Shown here one piece after another: positions 25,202-33,851 of a DNA stretch of 64,000 bases. The stretch spans positions 62,001 through 126,000 of the forward strand of contig PMSV01000019.1 of the NCBI GenBank assembly GCA_003168265.1. The letters are read 5' to 3'. Every line of letters begins with the position of its first letter. Position 1 is the first letter of the stretch. The position numbers and the translations under genes are program-made. The notes beneath the pieces were generated by a model. That model did not search any database. It was not told the origin of the DNA and saw only the letters and a list, made by a program, of their open reading frames with translations. Source of the stretch: Chitinophagaceae bacterium (GTDB lineage Bacteria; Bacteroidota; Bacteroidia; Chitinophagales; Chitinophagaceae).

Positions 25202-25914
25202 ATGAACTGTTTGAATTCTGAGAGTTTGATCCTTCCCTCATAGATCGCCTTTCCCACGATCGTGGCGAAGCAACCTGCTGTTTCTAGTTTCTCCAGGTCT
25301 TTCATGGAGCTCACACCCCCGCTGGCGATCAGGTACAGTTCGGGGAAGGCGGCGATAATCTTTTGGTAAAGTTCCAGGGCCGGGCCCTCTAATTTTCCAT
25401 CTTTACTGGTATCTGTGCAAAAGATCTGCTTTATTCCCACGTGATTCCATTTTTTTATAAACTCCAGTACCCCGATATCTGTTTTTTCGAGCCATCCGGA
25501 AATCGCTATTTTCTCCTCCTTCACATCAGCGCCTATTAAGAATTTTTCCGCCCCGTATTCAGCAATCATATCCTTTAAAACTGACTCATCTTTGACAGCA
25601 ATGCTCCCCATGGCAGCTAGGGACGCACCGGAATTAAATACGATCTGCAGATCCTCCTGTTTTTTTATCCCCCCGCCAAAATCGATCACAAGCGAGGTCC
25701 TGTTGGCAATCATTTCCAGCACTTTCCAGTTCTTAACGGCGCCGATACGGGCACCGTCCAGATCCACCAGGTGCAAGCGCATTAGTCCGGCATCTTCAAA
25801 TTGCATTGCCACTTCAAGGGGATGTTCATTGTAAATTTTTTTCTGGCCATAATCTCCCTGGGTCAGCCTGACGCATTTCCCTTCAATGATATCAATGGCC
25901 GGAATGATCTGCAT
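25198..25914 (-). CDS. hisA: ProFAR isomerase (HisA)
   Basis: 238 residues, a barrel enzyme that isomerises ProFAR to PRFAR, step 4 of histidine synthesis. Motifs: IIPAIDIIEGKCVRLTQGDY (catalytic Asp near residue 8), LHLVDLDGARIG, VIDFGGGIKKQEDLQ and FCTDTSKDGKLEGP (second catalytic Asp). HisA and TrpF are related folds doing the same chemistry, and both are in this unit. It lies 9 bases after hisH and overlaps lysE by 4 bases. Confidence 0.97.
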   Translation of the reverse strand: MQIIPAIDIIEGKCVRLTQGDYGQKKIYNEHPLEVAMQFEDAGLMRLHLVDLDGARIGAVKNWKVLEMIANRTSLVIDFGGGIKKQEDLQIVFNSGASLAAMGSIAVKDESVLKDMIAEYGAEKFLIGADVKEEKIAISGWLEKTDIGVLEFIKKWNHVGIKQIFCTDTSKDGKLEGPALELYQKIIAAFPELYLIASGGVSSMKDLEKLETAGCFATIVGKAIYEGRIKLSEFKQFI

Positions 25915-25923
25915 AATTAATTC

Positions 25924-26514
25924 TTAAAGGCTGAGGAAATTTTTCAAAATCCCGGAGCCGGTTTCGGCGCTTTTTTCCGGATGGAACTGAACCCCATAGA
26001 AATTATCCCGGTTCAGAGCCGCGCTATAGGGTTTGATATAATCCGTCTCTGCGATCGTGTGCATCCCCAAGTCCGCATAATAGCCATGCACGAAATAGCA
26101 ATAGCTGTTCTCAGGCACAGCATCAAAGAGTCTGGTCTTCAGGCCGCAGATCGTATTCCATCCGATCTGCGGTGTTTTGAGGGCGGTTTGATCCGGAACG
26201 AATTTTTTAACCCTCTCAGCGAAAATCCCGAGACAATCCGTGTCGTTTTCTTCGGAATGGGAACACAAGAGCTGCATGCCAAGACAGATCCCGAGAACCG
26301 GTTGTTTGAGACCCCTGATGAGCAGATCCAGTTTCCGATCGCGCAGGTAATTCATAGCCGTGCTGGCCTCACCCACTCCGGGGAAAATGACCTTATCCGC
26401 TGCAATGATCTGCTGTGGATCATCGCTGACCTCAGCCGATACCCCAATTCGTTCTAATGCATAAAGCACCGATTGTATATTTCCCGCATTGTATTTGATA
26501 ATGGTCAATCCCAT
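25924..26514 (-). CDS. hisH: Imidazole glycerol phosphate synthase, glutamine amidotransferase subunit
   Basis: 196 residues. It hydrolyses glutamine and passes ammonia to HisF. Motifs: FPGVGEASTAMNYL, the nucleophile Cys in LGICLGMQLL, and the His-Glu pair in VQFHPEKSAETG. It begins only 5 bases after the trpA stop, so there is no room for a separate his promoter or leader. This is the junction where the second half of the his pathway is tied to the trp operon. Confidence 0.97.
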   Translation of the reverse strand: MGLTIIKYNAGNIQSVLYALERIGVSAEVSDDPQQIIAADKVIFPGVGEASTAMNYLRDRKLDLLIRGLKQPVLGICLGMQLLCSHSEENDTDCLGIFAERVKKFVPDQTALKTPQIGWNTICGLKTRLFDAVPENSYCYFVHGYYADLGMHTIAETDYIKPYSAALNRDNFYGVQFHPEKSAETGSGILKNFLSL

Positions 26515-26519
26515 GAATC

Positions 26520-27290
26520 TTATTTTAAGACTGCATCCATAAATCCCTTTACGGATTCCTTAAGGGAAGCTGAGTTTTCAAGAGCCCTTATGAATGCCGT
26601 CCCGATAATGGCTCCTGCTGCGTGTCGGCATGCAGATTGAAAACTCAGGCGGTCCTTAATCCCGAAACCCACCAGCACCGGATTCTTAAGATTCATTGAT
26701 CGCAGACGGCTCAGGTATTTGTCCACTTCCTCAAAATCCTTGTCCTTTCCTGTAATGGACGAAGAAGATACGGCATACAGAAAGCCGTTGCTGAATGCAT
26801 CGAGCCTTCGGATTCTTGCATCAGAGGTTTCCGGCGTTACAAGGAAAATAAAATCCAGCCCGTATTTTTTCAGGATGGCTTCATATTCCAATTCATATTC
26901 ATGTTCCGGCAGGTCCGGCAGGATCAACCCATCAATCCCTGCTACTGCACAGGTCGCGCAGAATTTTTCAAACCCAAACTGCAATATGGGATTCATATAA
27001 CCCATCAATACCACGGGCAGATCTATCTCTTTCCTGAAATCCTTTAACTGTTCAAACAGCTTCGCGATCGTCATCCCATTGCACAAAGCCCGGCTCCCGC
27101 TTGACTGGATCACTGGGCCATCAGCCAGGGGATCGCTGTAAGGCATACCCAGTTCGATCATATCAGCTCCATTTTCCTGCAGCAATTTCATCAGTGTGAG
27201 CGTGCTATCCAGTTCAGGAAAACCTGCCGTGAAATAAATATTGAGAATTCGTTCTTTTTTTTTCTTAAATAACTGACTGATCCTGCTCAT
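26520..27290 (-). CDS. trpA: Tryptophan synthase alpha chain
   Basis: 256 residues from ATG 27290 ([16 protein letters not shown]); an upstream in-frame TTG at 27314 is less likely. It cleaves indole-3-glycerol phosphate to indole for the beta subunit. Motifs: [35 protein letters not shown] (catalytic Glu), [15 protein letters not shown] (catalytic Asp) and [12 protein letters not shown]. The start lies 26 bases inside trpB, so translation is coupled. Confidence 0.97.
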   Translation of the reverse strand: MSRISQLFKKKKERILNIYFTAGFPELDSTLTLMKLLQENGADMIELGMPYSDPLADGPVIQSSGSRALCNGMTIAKLFEQLKDFRKEIDLPVVLMGYMNPILQFGFEKFCATCAVAGIDGLILPDLPEHEYELEYEAILKKYGLDFIFLVTPETSDARIRRLDAFSNGFLYAVSSSSITGKDKDFEEVDKYLSRLRSMNLKNPVLVGFGIKDRLSFQSACRHAAGAIIGTAFIRALENSASLKESVKGFMDAVLK

Positions 27291-28518
27291 AGCTGTTTTT
27301 TGGCTGTACTTCAAAAGCCTTCATAAAAGCGTCCAGGTCCTTGTCTCCGCGGCCACTGAGACACAGAACGGTAATATCCTTTGGGTTAAACCTTATTTCT
27401 TTCAGTGCAGCCAGGGCATGAGCGCTTTCCAATGCCGGAATGATCCCCTCCAGCCTTGTAAGTTCAAATGCCGCATCCAGGGCTTGCTGATCTGTCGCGC
27501 TCAGGAATCGGGCCCTCCCGCTTTCAAATAGATGGGCATGAAGGGGGCCGATGCCCGGATAATCCATACCTGCCGAAATGCTATGCGGCTCTATAACTTG
27601 TCCGTCCTCTGTCTGCATGACCAGGCTCTTACTGCCGTGAAGCACACCGGTCTTCCCGAGTCGGGTGGTAGCCGCACTATGCCCGCTATATACACCCAGA
27701 CCGGCCGCTTCCACCGCGATCAATTCCACGCTTTCCTCATCAAGGAAATGATAAAAAGCTCCTGCCGCATTGCTTCCTCCTCCGACACAGGCAATAACCT
27801 TTGTAGGCAATTCCCTGCCCTCCTGTTCTTTAAGCTGAGCCCTGGTCTCCTCACTGATCACGCTCTGGAAGCGGGCCACCATATCGGGATAAGGATGAGG
27901 TCCAACCACACTCCCGATCACATAATGGGTATTATCGGGATGGTTGATCCAATCACGGATCGCTTCATTGGTCGCATCCTTCAGGGTCTGGCTACCGCTG
28001 GTTGCAGGAACGACTTCAGCCCCCAGCATCTTCATGCGGGCCACATTAGGGGCCTGCCTTTCAATATCCTTCGAACCCATATAGACCACGCATTCGATGC
28101 CCTTAAGTGCGCAGATCGTGGCCGTCGCCACTCCATGCTGTCCCGCGCCTGTTTCGGCAATGATCCTTTTCTTACCCAGTCTCAATGCCAATAAGACCTG
28201 GCCGATCGCATTGTTGATCTTATGCGCCCCCGTATGATTGAGGTCCTCCCTTTTGAGATAGATTTTTGTCCTGTAATGTTCACTCAGCCTTTTTGCATGG
28301 TAGAGAGGAGAAGGCCTGCCGACATAATCCTTGAGCAGTGCCTTGAATTCCTGCTGGAAGGAATCCTCATAGATGATCCGGAGGTATTGGTCACGGAGCT
28401 CTTCCACATTGCGGTAAAGCATTTCCGGAACGTATGCCCCTCCGAAATTACCGTAGTAACCAAAAATATTAGGTTGCTTATAACTCCCCCTGTTTAATGA
28501 AATATTTCTGTTGATCAT
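27265..28518 (-). CDS. trpB: Tryptophan synthase beta chain
   Basis: 417 residues, a PLP enzyme that condenses indole with serine. Motifs: [33 protein letters not shown] with the PLP Lys, [18 protein letters not shown], and [15 protein letters not shown]-type phosphate-loop sequence ([10 protein letters not shown]). It is a standard-length TrpB1. The first 15 residues are somewhat longer than in short forms. It overlaps trpA and follows the acetyltransferase gene by 13 bases. Confidence 0.97.
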   Translation of the reverse strand: MINRNISLNRGSYKQPNIFGYYGNFGGAYVPEMLYRNVEELRDQYLRIIYEDSFQQEFKALLKDYVGRPSPLYHAKRLSEHYRTKIYLKREDLNHTGAHKINNAIGQVLLALRLGKKRIIAETGAGQHGVATATICALKGIECVVYMGSKDIERQAPNVARMKMLGAEVVPATSGSQTLKDATNEAIRDWINHPDNTHYVIGSVVGPHPYPDMVARFQSVISEETRAQLKEQEGRELPTKVIACVGGGSNAAGAFYHFLDEESVELIAVEAAGLGVYSGHSAATTRLGKTGVLHGSKSLVMQTEDGQVIEPHSISAGMDYPGIGPLHAHLFESGRARFLSATDQQALDAAFELTRLEGIIPALESAHALAALKEIRFNPKDITVLCLSGRGDKDLDAFMKAFEVQPKNSYEQDQSVI

Positions 28519-28531
28519 TTTTGATTAACAT

Positions 28532-29032
28532 TTAAAGAAACAATTGAAGGAATACCAGGTCCAGCCATTGCTCGAATTTGAATCCCACTTCTTTCAGCAG
28601 CGCGGCTTCCCGGAATCCGAATTGCTTATGCATCCTGATGCTAGCCTGATTTTTCAGCTCAATGCCGGCAATTATTGTATGCATGCCCATGCCCCTTGCC
28701 GCATCGATGGTCGCTTTCAGCAATTGCTTCCCGATTCCCCGGCCCCGGCAGTCGCTGCGTACATAAACCGAATTCTCTACAGTAAAGCGATAGGCCTGCC
28801 AGTTGCGAAAGGGGCCAAAACTGCTGAAACCCAGAATTTCTCCATGCTCTTCCGCTACAAAAACCGGATATCCTTCCTTATTTTTTTGGTCAAACCAGGA
28901 TTTCCTTGATTCCATCGTTTGCAGGTCGTAATGGAATACCGCCGTCGTATTTGCGATGATCTCATTGTAGATCGAGAGGATCCCAACTAGGTCTGCCTCC
29001 GCCGCCGGCCTGATATTCAAGACTTCCTCCAT
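28532..29032 (-). CDS. GNAT acetyltransferase (phosphinothricin-acetyltransferase-like) in the trp operon
   Basis: 166 residues from ATG 29032 (MEEVLNIRPAAEADL). GNAT features are NEIIANTTAVFHY, the acetyl-CoA loop VRSDCRGRGIGKQLLKA, and IRMHKQFGFREAALLKEVGF. The layout with TTAVFHYD fits the Pat/YncA-type N-acyltransferases, which act on amino-acid-like compounds such as phosphinothricin or methionine sulfone. It lies between trpF (5-base gap) and trpB (13-base gap), so it is expressed with Trp synthesis. Its acceptor could be an aromatic amine or analogue, which is a guess. Confidence 0.85.
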   Translation of the reverse strand: MEEVLNIRPAAEADLVGILSIYNEIIANTTAVFHYDLQTMESRKSWFDQKNKEGYPVFVAEEHGEILGFSSFGPFRNWQAYRFTVENSVYVRSDCRGRGIGKQLLKATIDAARGMGMHTIIAGIELKNQASIRMHKQFGFREAALLKEVGFKFEQWLDLVFLQLFL

Positions 29033-29037
29033 CTGAA

Positions 29038-29673
29038 TCAATTTTTTAATTCTTCTACAAATTGCCGGACTTTTTTCAAGTCCTTCACCCCTGCACTCAG
29101 CTCAAATTTACTGTTGATGTCCACGGAAAACATTTTTTTGGCTACAGACTCCTTTGCAAAATCCTTCAGTTTATCTGCATCTTCTTGCTCAATGCCACCG
29201 CTGAGGAAGAAAAGCTTATTGATCGCTTTATTTTTCAGGAGTTCCCAGTTGAATTTTTTGCCAGTTCCCCCATATCCTGCTCCTTCCGTATCGAATAGAA
29301 ACATATCGCAGCTATCTTCAAAAGGCTTGGCGATCCATTCGATCGGATCATTATCCCCCATCCTGAAGACCTTGATCACACTGATATAGTTGGATACTTT
29401 TTCACAAAACCTCGGGGTTTCATCTCCGTGCAATTGCACCATGTCCAGTCCATACTCATCGACCTGCCTCATCAGGTCCTCATAGGTGGTATTGACAAAG
29501 ACTCCCACTTTTCCCAGCCTTAGTTTCTCCTTTTTAAGCCTGGGGCCGGAAATATGTTTAGAGACAAAACGGGGAGACCTGGGATAAAAAATGAATCCGG
29601 CAAAATCGACTCCTGCATCATCGAGGGTCTTAACCTGGTCGAGCTGGGTCATCCCGCAAACCTTAATCCTCAT
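29038..29673 (-). CDS. trpF: Phosphoribosylanthranilate isomerase
   Basis: 211 residues from ATG 29673 (MRIKVCGMTQLDQV); a TTG two codons upstream is rejected. It isomerises PRA to CdRP. Motifs: KVCGMT with catalytic Cys, FAGFIFYPRSPRFV, VQLHGDETPRFCE, MFLFDTEGAGYGGTGKKFNW (catalytic Asp) and FLSGGIEQEDADKL. It overlaps the end of trpC by 11 bases. Confidence 0.96.
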   Translation of the reverse strand: MRIKVCGMTQLDQVKTLDDAGVDFAGFIFYPRSPRFVSKHISGPRLKKEKLRLGKVGVFVNTTYEDLMRQVDEYGLDMVQLHGDETPRFCEKVSNYISVIKVFRMGDNDPIEWIAKPFEDSCDMFLFDTEGAGYGGTGKKFNWELLKNKAINKLFFLSGGIEQEDADKLKDFAKESVAKKMFSVDINSKFELSAGVKDLKKVRQFVEELKN

Positions 29674-30460
29674 GAACAAAGTTTTTTAGCTTGTTTACAA
29701 ATGAGGCAAATGCAATCCCCGGTTCTTTCTCTTTCATAAAATGTTCACCGATCAAAAACCCGCGAAAGCCATTTTTTTTGAATAAGGTTATTTGTTCAAG
29801 CGAACTGATCCCGCTCTCCGTCACTTTCACAAGTTCTGTGGGAATGAGTTCAGCCATTTTAAGAGAACGATCCATATTCACCGTAAAGGTCTTGAGATTC
29901 CGGTTATTAATCCCTACAATTCCTGTTTCTTCACAGATATGTCCGATTTCATCTTCCTCATGTAGTTCAAGCAATACTTCAAGGCCCAGGCTCCTTGCAA
30001 GCCTTGCCAAAGATCTTATTTCCTGCCTTGTTAAACAGGCCGCGATCAGTAAAATTGCATCCGCCCCGATGGATTTGGCTTCCAGGACCTGGTATTCGTC
30101 AACGATGAACTCCTTTCTGAGGATGGGGATCGGATTGAACCGAGCCTCTTCGAGGTCGGCATTGCTCCCTCCGAAGAACTCATAATCTGTGAGAATGGAC
30201 AATGCAGCAGCTCCATGGTTTTCATAGGCTGCCGTAATCTGTTTTACATCGGCTCCCTCATGGATCCATCCTTTGGAAGGGGATTTCCTTTTAAATTCCG
30301 CGATGATTCCTGTGAGATCTTCGTTCAAAAGATACTCTCTCAGGGAAAGAACGGGCCTTGAAAAATCTTCCGTCTGTTCCAGCAAATCAACCGGAAGTGA
30401 CAATTTCCTTTCGGCGACCAAAATTCTTTTATGCTCAATAATCCTGTCTAATATATTCAT
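29663..30460 (-). CDS. trpC: Indole-3-glycerol phosphate synthase
   Basis: 265 residues. It closes the indole ring from CdRP. Motifs: IIAEFKRKSPSKGWIHE (catalytic Lys and Glu), ALSILTDYEFFGGS, ILRKEFIVDEYQVLEA (second Lys), GINNRNLKTFTV and VTESGISSLEQI. It is monofunctional, not fused to TrpF. Its ATG overlaps the trpD stop by 4 bases. Confidence 0.97.
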   Translation of the reverse strand: MNILDRIIEHKRILVAERKLSLPVDLLEQTEDFSRPVLSLREYLLNEDLTGIIAEFKRKSPSKGWIHEGADVKQITAAYENHGAAALSILTDYEFFGGSNADLEEARFNPIPILRKEFIVDEYQVLEAKSIGADAILLIAACLTRQEIRSLARLARSLGLEVLLELHEEDEIGHICEETGIVGINNRNLKTFTVNMDRSLKMAELIPTELVKVTESGISSLEQITLFKKNGFRGFLIGEHFMKEKEPGIAFASFVNKLKNFVHED

Positions 30461-31452
30461 GACTGAAGAGAGATTAATTTTTTAAGCATGGACAGGGCCT
30501 GACTGCTTTCCAGGCTTTCAACGGAAGCCTGGTAGGCCAATTCATAGGTCTTATATCTGCCCGTTCCCTCAAGAGCCATGGCTGCATTGGCTAATACGAC
30601 AGCATTTTGCGCCCAGCTTCCCCGGCCTTCAAGTATCCGGTAAAATATCTTGGCTGCTTCTTCCACGGTGGATCCGCCACTGATATCCCCGGGCTCGACA
30701 AGCCTTTTTCCGAGCTGCTGCGGCGTCATGATCTTCTCTCCGCGATTCGTGATGACCTTGGTATCTCCGGTAAGGGAGATCTCGTCATATCCATCCAGGC
30801 TATGTATAATCGTAAAGGCCCCCCCCGTTTGTTGCAATAAATAATTATAGATCCGGCCCATTTCCAGGTTGTAAACACCTACGAGTTGGTAGGCTGGGAA
30901 AGCAGGGTTGACCATCGGTCCCAGCATGTTGAAAAAAGTGCGGATCCCCAGGTTTTTACGGATAGGCCCCACCGTTTTCAAGGCCGGGTGGAACAGGGGA
31001 GCATGCAGAAAACAGATATTGGCATGGTCCACTTCTTTTTTTAGCCTTCCCGCATCATTTTTGAACTGGTAACCCAATTGCTCCATTACGTTGGAGGCCC
31101 CGCTAATCGAAGAAGCCCCATAGTTCCCGTGTTTAGCAACTTTTTGCCCTGTTCCCGCCACGACAAAACAGGCCAGAGTCGAAATATTAAATGTGTTCTT
31201 CCCGTCTCCGCCCGTACCTACGATATCTAAGGTTGATTGACCATCCAGATCAATCCGTACGCAGAGTTCCAGTAATGCATCCCTGAATCCCTGCAATTCG
31301 TCGATCGTGATGCTGCGCATAAGAAAAACGGTAATAAAAGAAGCGATCTCGCTTTCATTGTAGACTCCCCTGGAAATATTGATCAGCACTTCTTTTGCCC
31401 TTTCACGGCTCAGGGTCTTGTGCTCAAACAGGTATTGTAATATCTTTTTCAT
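30457..31452 (-). CDS. trpD: Anthranilate phosphoribosyltransferase
   Basis: 331 residues. It transfers phosphoribose from PRPP to anthranilate. Motifs: LDIVGTGGDGKNTFNISTLA (PRPP loop), KHGNYGASSISGASNVMEQL, and GMRTF-equivalent LGIRTFFNMLGPMVNPA. It has full length and is not fused to TrpG. Its ATG lies at the 3' end of repeat copy B (31450-31535), and that start codon can pair in the repeat's stem. Confidence 0.97.
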   Translation of the reverse strand: MKKILQYLFEHKTLSRERAKEVLINISRGVYNESEIASFITVFLMRSITIDELQGFRDALLELCVRIDLDGQSTLDIVGTGGDGKNTFNISTLACFVVAGTGQKVAKHGNYGASSISGASNVMEQLGYQFKNDAGRLKKEVDHANICFLHAPLFHPALKTVGPIRKNLGIRTFFNMLGPMVNPAFPAYQLVGVYNLEMGRIYNYLLQQTGGAFTIIHSLDGYDEISLTGDTKVITNRGEKIMTPQQLGKRLVEPGDISGGSTVEEAAKIFYRILEGRGSWAQNAVVLANAAMALEGTGRYKTYELAYQASVESLESSQALSMLKKLISLQS

Positions 31453-31535
31453 CTGAATATCTTTAGTTTTTATTTCTATCAGATAGAACCTCGCATATAT
31501 GGCGCTGTAAAAAAAGACGCAAATGCCCTGCCCAT
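31450..31535 (-). repeat. About 90-nt 5'-UTR repeat, copy B (ends at the trpD start codon)
   Basis: On the minus strand this copy contains GGGCATTTGCG, then GAGGTTCTATCTGA, then AATATTCAGATG-like sequence whose ATG is the trpD start. ATCTGA and TCAGAT (forward 31479-31484 and 31451-31456) are complementary around a 22-nt loop, which places the trpD start codon in a stem. It abuts copy C directly. A minus-strand mini-ORF of 18 codons (31479-31535) spans it. Confidence 0.6.
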
Positions 31536-31627
31536 CTGAATATTTAATGTTCTCTCAACTTGCCAGATGGAACCTCCCTAATTCATCTCCTGTTTGTGCC
31601 AAATTGCGCATGCCCTGTCGGTCTCAT
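31532..31627 (-). repeat. About 90-nt 5'-UTR repeat, copy C (trpG-trpD gap)
   Basis: This copy follows trpG immediately; its first ATG (31625-31627) overlaps the trpG TGA stop. The minus strand shows ATGAGACCG, GGGCATGCGCAATTTGG, GGGAGGTTCCATCTGGCAAG and AATATTCAGATGGG. CCATCTG and CAGATGG form a perfect 7-bp inverted repeat (31532-31538, 31564-31570) with a 25-nt loop. Together with copy B it fills the whole gap between trpG and trpD. Confidence 0.6.
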
Positions 31628-32199
31628 TTTTTTAACCAGTTTCTTAATATTTTTTCGCCGAGCGGTGTCAGAACGCTTTCCGGATGGAACTGCACCCCTT
31701 CCACATCATATTGCTTATGCCGAAGAGCCATGATATAATTATTATCATCAAAGGCCGTCACTTCCAGCGATTCCGGAAAATTCTCAGTGCCCACGATCCA
31801 GCTATGATACCTTCCCGCTTCGAATCGCTCCGGCATTCCCTCGAATAACCGGGAGGAAGCCAGATTTTTATTTGTATAAACCTCGGTGGCCACCCCATGG
31901 TAAACGACGGACAGATTCACGAGCTTGGCTCCAAATGCTTCTCCGATCGCCTGGTGACCGAGGCAAACACCTAAAATGGACTTTTTTGATGCGTATTCCC
32001 TGATCAGGGGAAGGAGCAACCCGGCTTCAGCCGGGACCCCCGGACCAGGAGATAAAACGATCTTATCATAAGCGTTTATTTCCTCCAGGCCAATCTGGTC
32101 ATTGCGGAAAACATCCACGCTTTTGCCCGAGATCCGACTGATGAGCTGGACCAGGTTATAGGTAAAGGAATCGTAATTATCGAAAACCAGGATTTTCAT
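31624..32199 (-). CDS. trpG: Anthranilate synthase component II (glutamine amidotransferase)
   Basis: 191 residues, a type-1 glutamine amidotransferase supplying ammonia to TrpE; it may also serve p-aminobenzoate synthesis as PabA. Motifs: MKILVFDNYDSFTYNL, KIVLSPGPGVPAEAG, nucleophile Cys in LGVCLGHQAIGEAFG, and VQFHPESVLTPLGEKIL. Its stop codon overlaps the first ATG of repeat copy C. 41 bases separate it from trpE. Confidence 0.96.
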   Translation of the reverse strand: MKILVFDNYDSFTYNLVQLISRISGKSVDVFRNDQIGLEEINAYDKIVLSPGPGVPAEAGLLLPLIREYASKKSILGVCLGHQAIGEAFGAKLVNLSVVYHGVATEVYTNKNLASSRLFEGMPERFEAGRYHSWIVGTENFPESLEVTAFDDNNYIMALRHKQYDVEGVQFHPESVLTPLGEKILRNWLKK

Positions 32200-32240
32200 G
32201 AGAGTTTAAATTCTTGTTTAAGTCTACAGCTCTTGAATAA

Positions 32241-33659
32241 TCAAATCAGTGAGCCGGCTGTCTCAATCGCTTTTTTTAATGCACCTAACTTATTATTTAC
32301 TTCCTGCAACTCGCTTTCCGGTTTTGAGGCCGCCACAATGCCCGCCCCAGCCTGGTAAAACAGGGTATTCTCCTTGCTTAAAAAGGTTCGGATCATGATT
32401 GCATGAACACAGTTTCCATCAAATCCCATAGTTCCTATGCAACCCCCATAATAGGACCTGGAACCGGGCTCAAAGTCGTCTATCAGGCTCATGGCTTTGA
32501 ATTTGGGAGCGCCGCTCAGGGTTCCTGCGGGAAAGCTGGCCGCTAATAATCCAAATGGGTTTTGTCCCGTCGCCACTTTTCCCTCGACCTCGCTGACCAG
32601 ATGGATGACATGGGAATAATACTGGATTTGCCTGTATTGGACGACTTTCACATCCTCACAAAGCCTGCTCAGGTCATTGCGCGCAAGGTCAACCAGCATC
32701 ACGTGTTCAGCATTTTCCTTAGCGTCTGTAAGTAATTTTTCCGCCATTTTCTGATCCGTCTCGTCGTCGCCGCTCCGCTTAAAAGTTCCTGCTATCGGAT
32801 GCACCACCGCTTTGCCGTTTTGTATGAGCAATTGGGATTCCGGGGATGAGCCGATCAGTTTATAATCTCCATAATCGAAGAAAAACAGATAAGGAGAAGG
32901 ATTTATATTTCGCAAAGCCCGATAGACATTGAATTCATCTCCGATAAATTCCTGCCCAAACCTCCTGCTAAGCACAATCTGAAAAACATCTCCCCGGTAA
33001 CAACCGTCAATACCTTTTTTAACCATCTCGATATATTCTTCATCACTCATATTGGTACTTTCTGGTCCGGTAGCCAGGAAAGGAAAGGCCGGGACGTCGC
33101 GGTTGCGGATCAGAGATTCCACCACATCAATTTCGCTTTCCAGTCCGGCAATGCGGTTTTCGCAGATATAGAGTTCATCCTTAAAATGATTCACTGCGAT
33201 GACATATTGGTAAAGCCGGTAACGCATTAGCGGGATCCGGTTAGGCTCCCGGCCACGGTCCCTGAACCGGATGGTCTCGAAAAACTGAACCGCGTCATAG
33301 GTAGTGTAACCAAAAAGGCCCTGAACTGCACGGACGGATTTATCATTTATTTTTTCGACATCGAAACGTTGCATGAATTCCCATAAGAGAACAGGAACAT
33401 CGGAACCATTGTTTATCGAAACTCTTTCAGGGGATTGGCCCGGTAACTTGAACTCTATACTTTCCATGTCTGTAATTTCAATTCCCGCTATCGCATTTAT
33501 GCCGATAAAAGAATAACTGTTCTCGGCTACATGGTAATCTGTGCTTTCCAGCAGGATGGTATCCCGGAAGCGGTCCCGGAGCCGCAGGTAAATGCCAACC
33601 GGAGTATATACATCCGAAAGGATCCTCTTAAACTGGGTTTTTATCTCGACTCTTTTCAT
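32241..33659 (-). CDS. trpE: Anthranilate synthase component I
   Basis: 472 residues. It converts chorismate to anthranilate. The N-terminal regulatory domain has the LLES motif (DTILLESTDYHVAENSYSFI, near residue 38) that binds tryptophan, so feedback inhibition is expected. The chorismate-binding domain has IVLSRRFGQEF, GSSPESQLLI, HPIAGTFKRSGDDETD, LARNDLSRLCEDV and FPAGTLSGAPKFKAM. It is the first structural gene behind the trp attenuator, with repeat copy A ending at its start codon. Confidence 0.97.
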   Translation of the reverse strand: MKRVEIKTQFKRILSDVYTPVGIYLRLRDRFRDTILLESTDYHVAENSYSFIGINAIAGIEITDMESIEFKLPGQSPERVSINNGSDVPVLLWEFMQRFDVEKINDKSVRAVQGLFGYTTYDAVQFFETIRFRDRGREPNRIPLMRYRLYQYVIAVNHFKDELYICENRIAGLESEIDVVESLIRNRDVPAFPFLATGPESTNMSDEEYIEMVKKGIDGCYRGDVFQIVLSRRFGQEFIGDEFNVYRALRNINPSPYLFFFDYGDYKLIGSSPESQLLIQNGKAVVHPIAGTFKRSGDDETDQKMAEKLLTDAKENAEHVMLVDLARNDLSRLCEDVKVVQYRQIQYYSHVIHLVSEVEGKVATGQNPFGLLAASFPAGTLSGAPKFKAMSLIDDFEPGSRSYYGGCIGTMGFDGNCVHAIMIRTFLSKENTLFYQAGAGIVAASKPESELQEVNNKLGALKKAIETAGSLI

Positions 33660-33748
33660 CTGGTTACTTATTATTTTTCTTATTATTCATCAGATGGAAC
33701 TCCTGCGTGTACCTTATATTAGGGGCAAATACCATTTCAGGTTTCATC
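33657..33748 (-). repeat. About 90-nt 5'-UTR repeat, copy A (ends at the trpE start codon)
   Basis: It lies between the trp terminator and trpE. The minus strand reads ATGAAACCTGAAATGGTATTTGCC, then GGAGTTCCATCTGATG, then CCAGATG whose ATG starts trpE. CATCTG/CAGATG (forward 33691-33696 and 33657-33662) can form a stem with a 28-nt AU-rich loop. The similar blocks in copies B, C and D show that these are related sequences and not chance matches. Confidence 0.6.
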
Positions 33749-33785
33749 AAAGGTTTATTCCGGATCGCCCTCGCTTCGGTTTTGG

Positions 33786-33814
33786 CAAACAAAAAGCCCC
33801 GAATTGATCGGGGC
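33786..33814 (-). terminator. Intrinsic terminator of the trp attenuator
   Basis: On the minus-strand transcript, GCCCCGA, a 5-nt loop and TCGGGGC (33796-33814) are followed by UUUUUGUUU (33787-33795). It lies 37 bases after the trpL stop codon and 127 bases before trpE, so it is a conditional terminator within the leader. Its 5' arm can pair instead with CGGGGC at 33858-33863 at the end of the leader ORF. Confidence 0.92.
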
Positions 33815-33851
33815 CCGTTATGTTTGTTGTTTTCAATAAACAAGGATCGTG

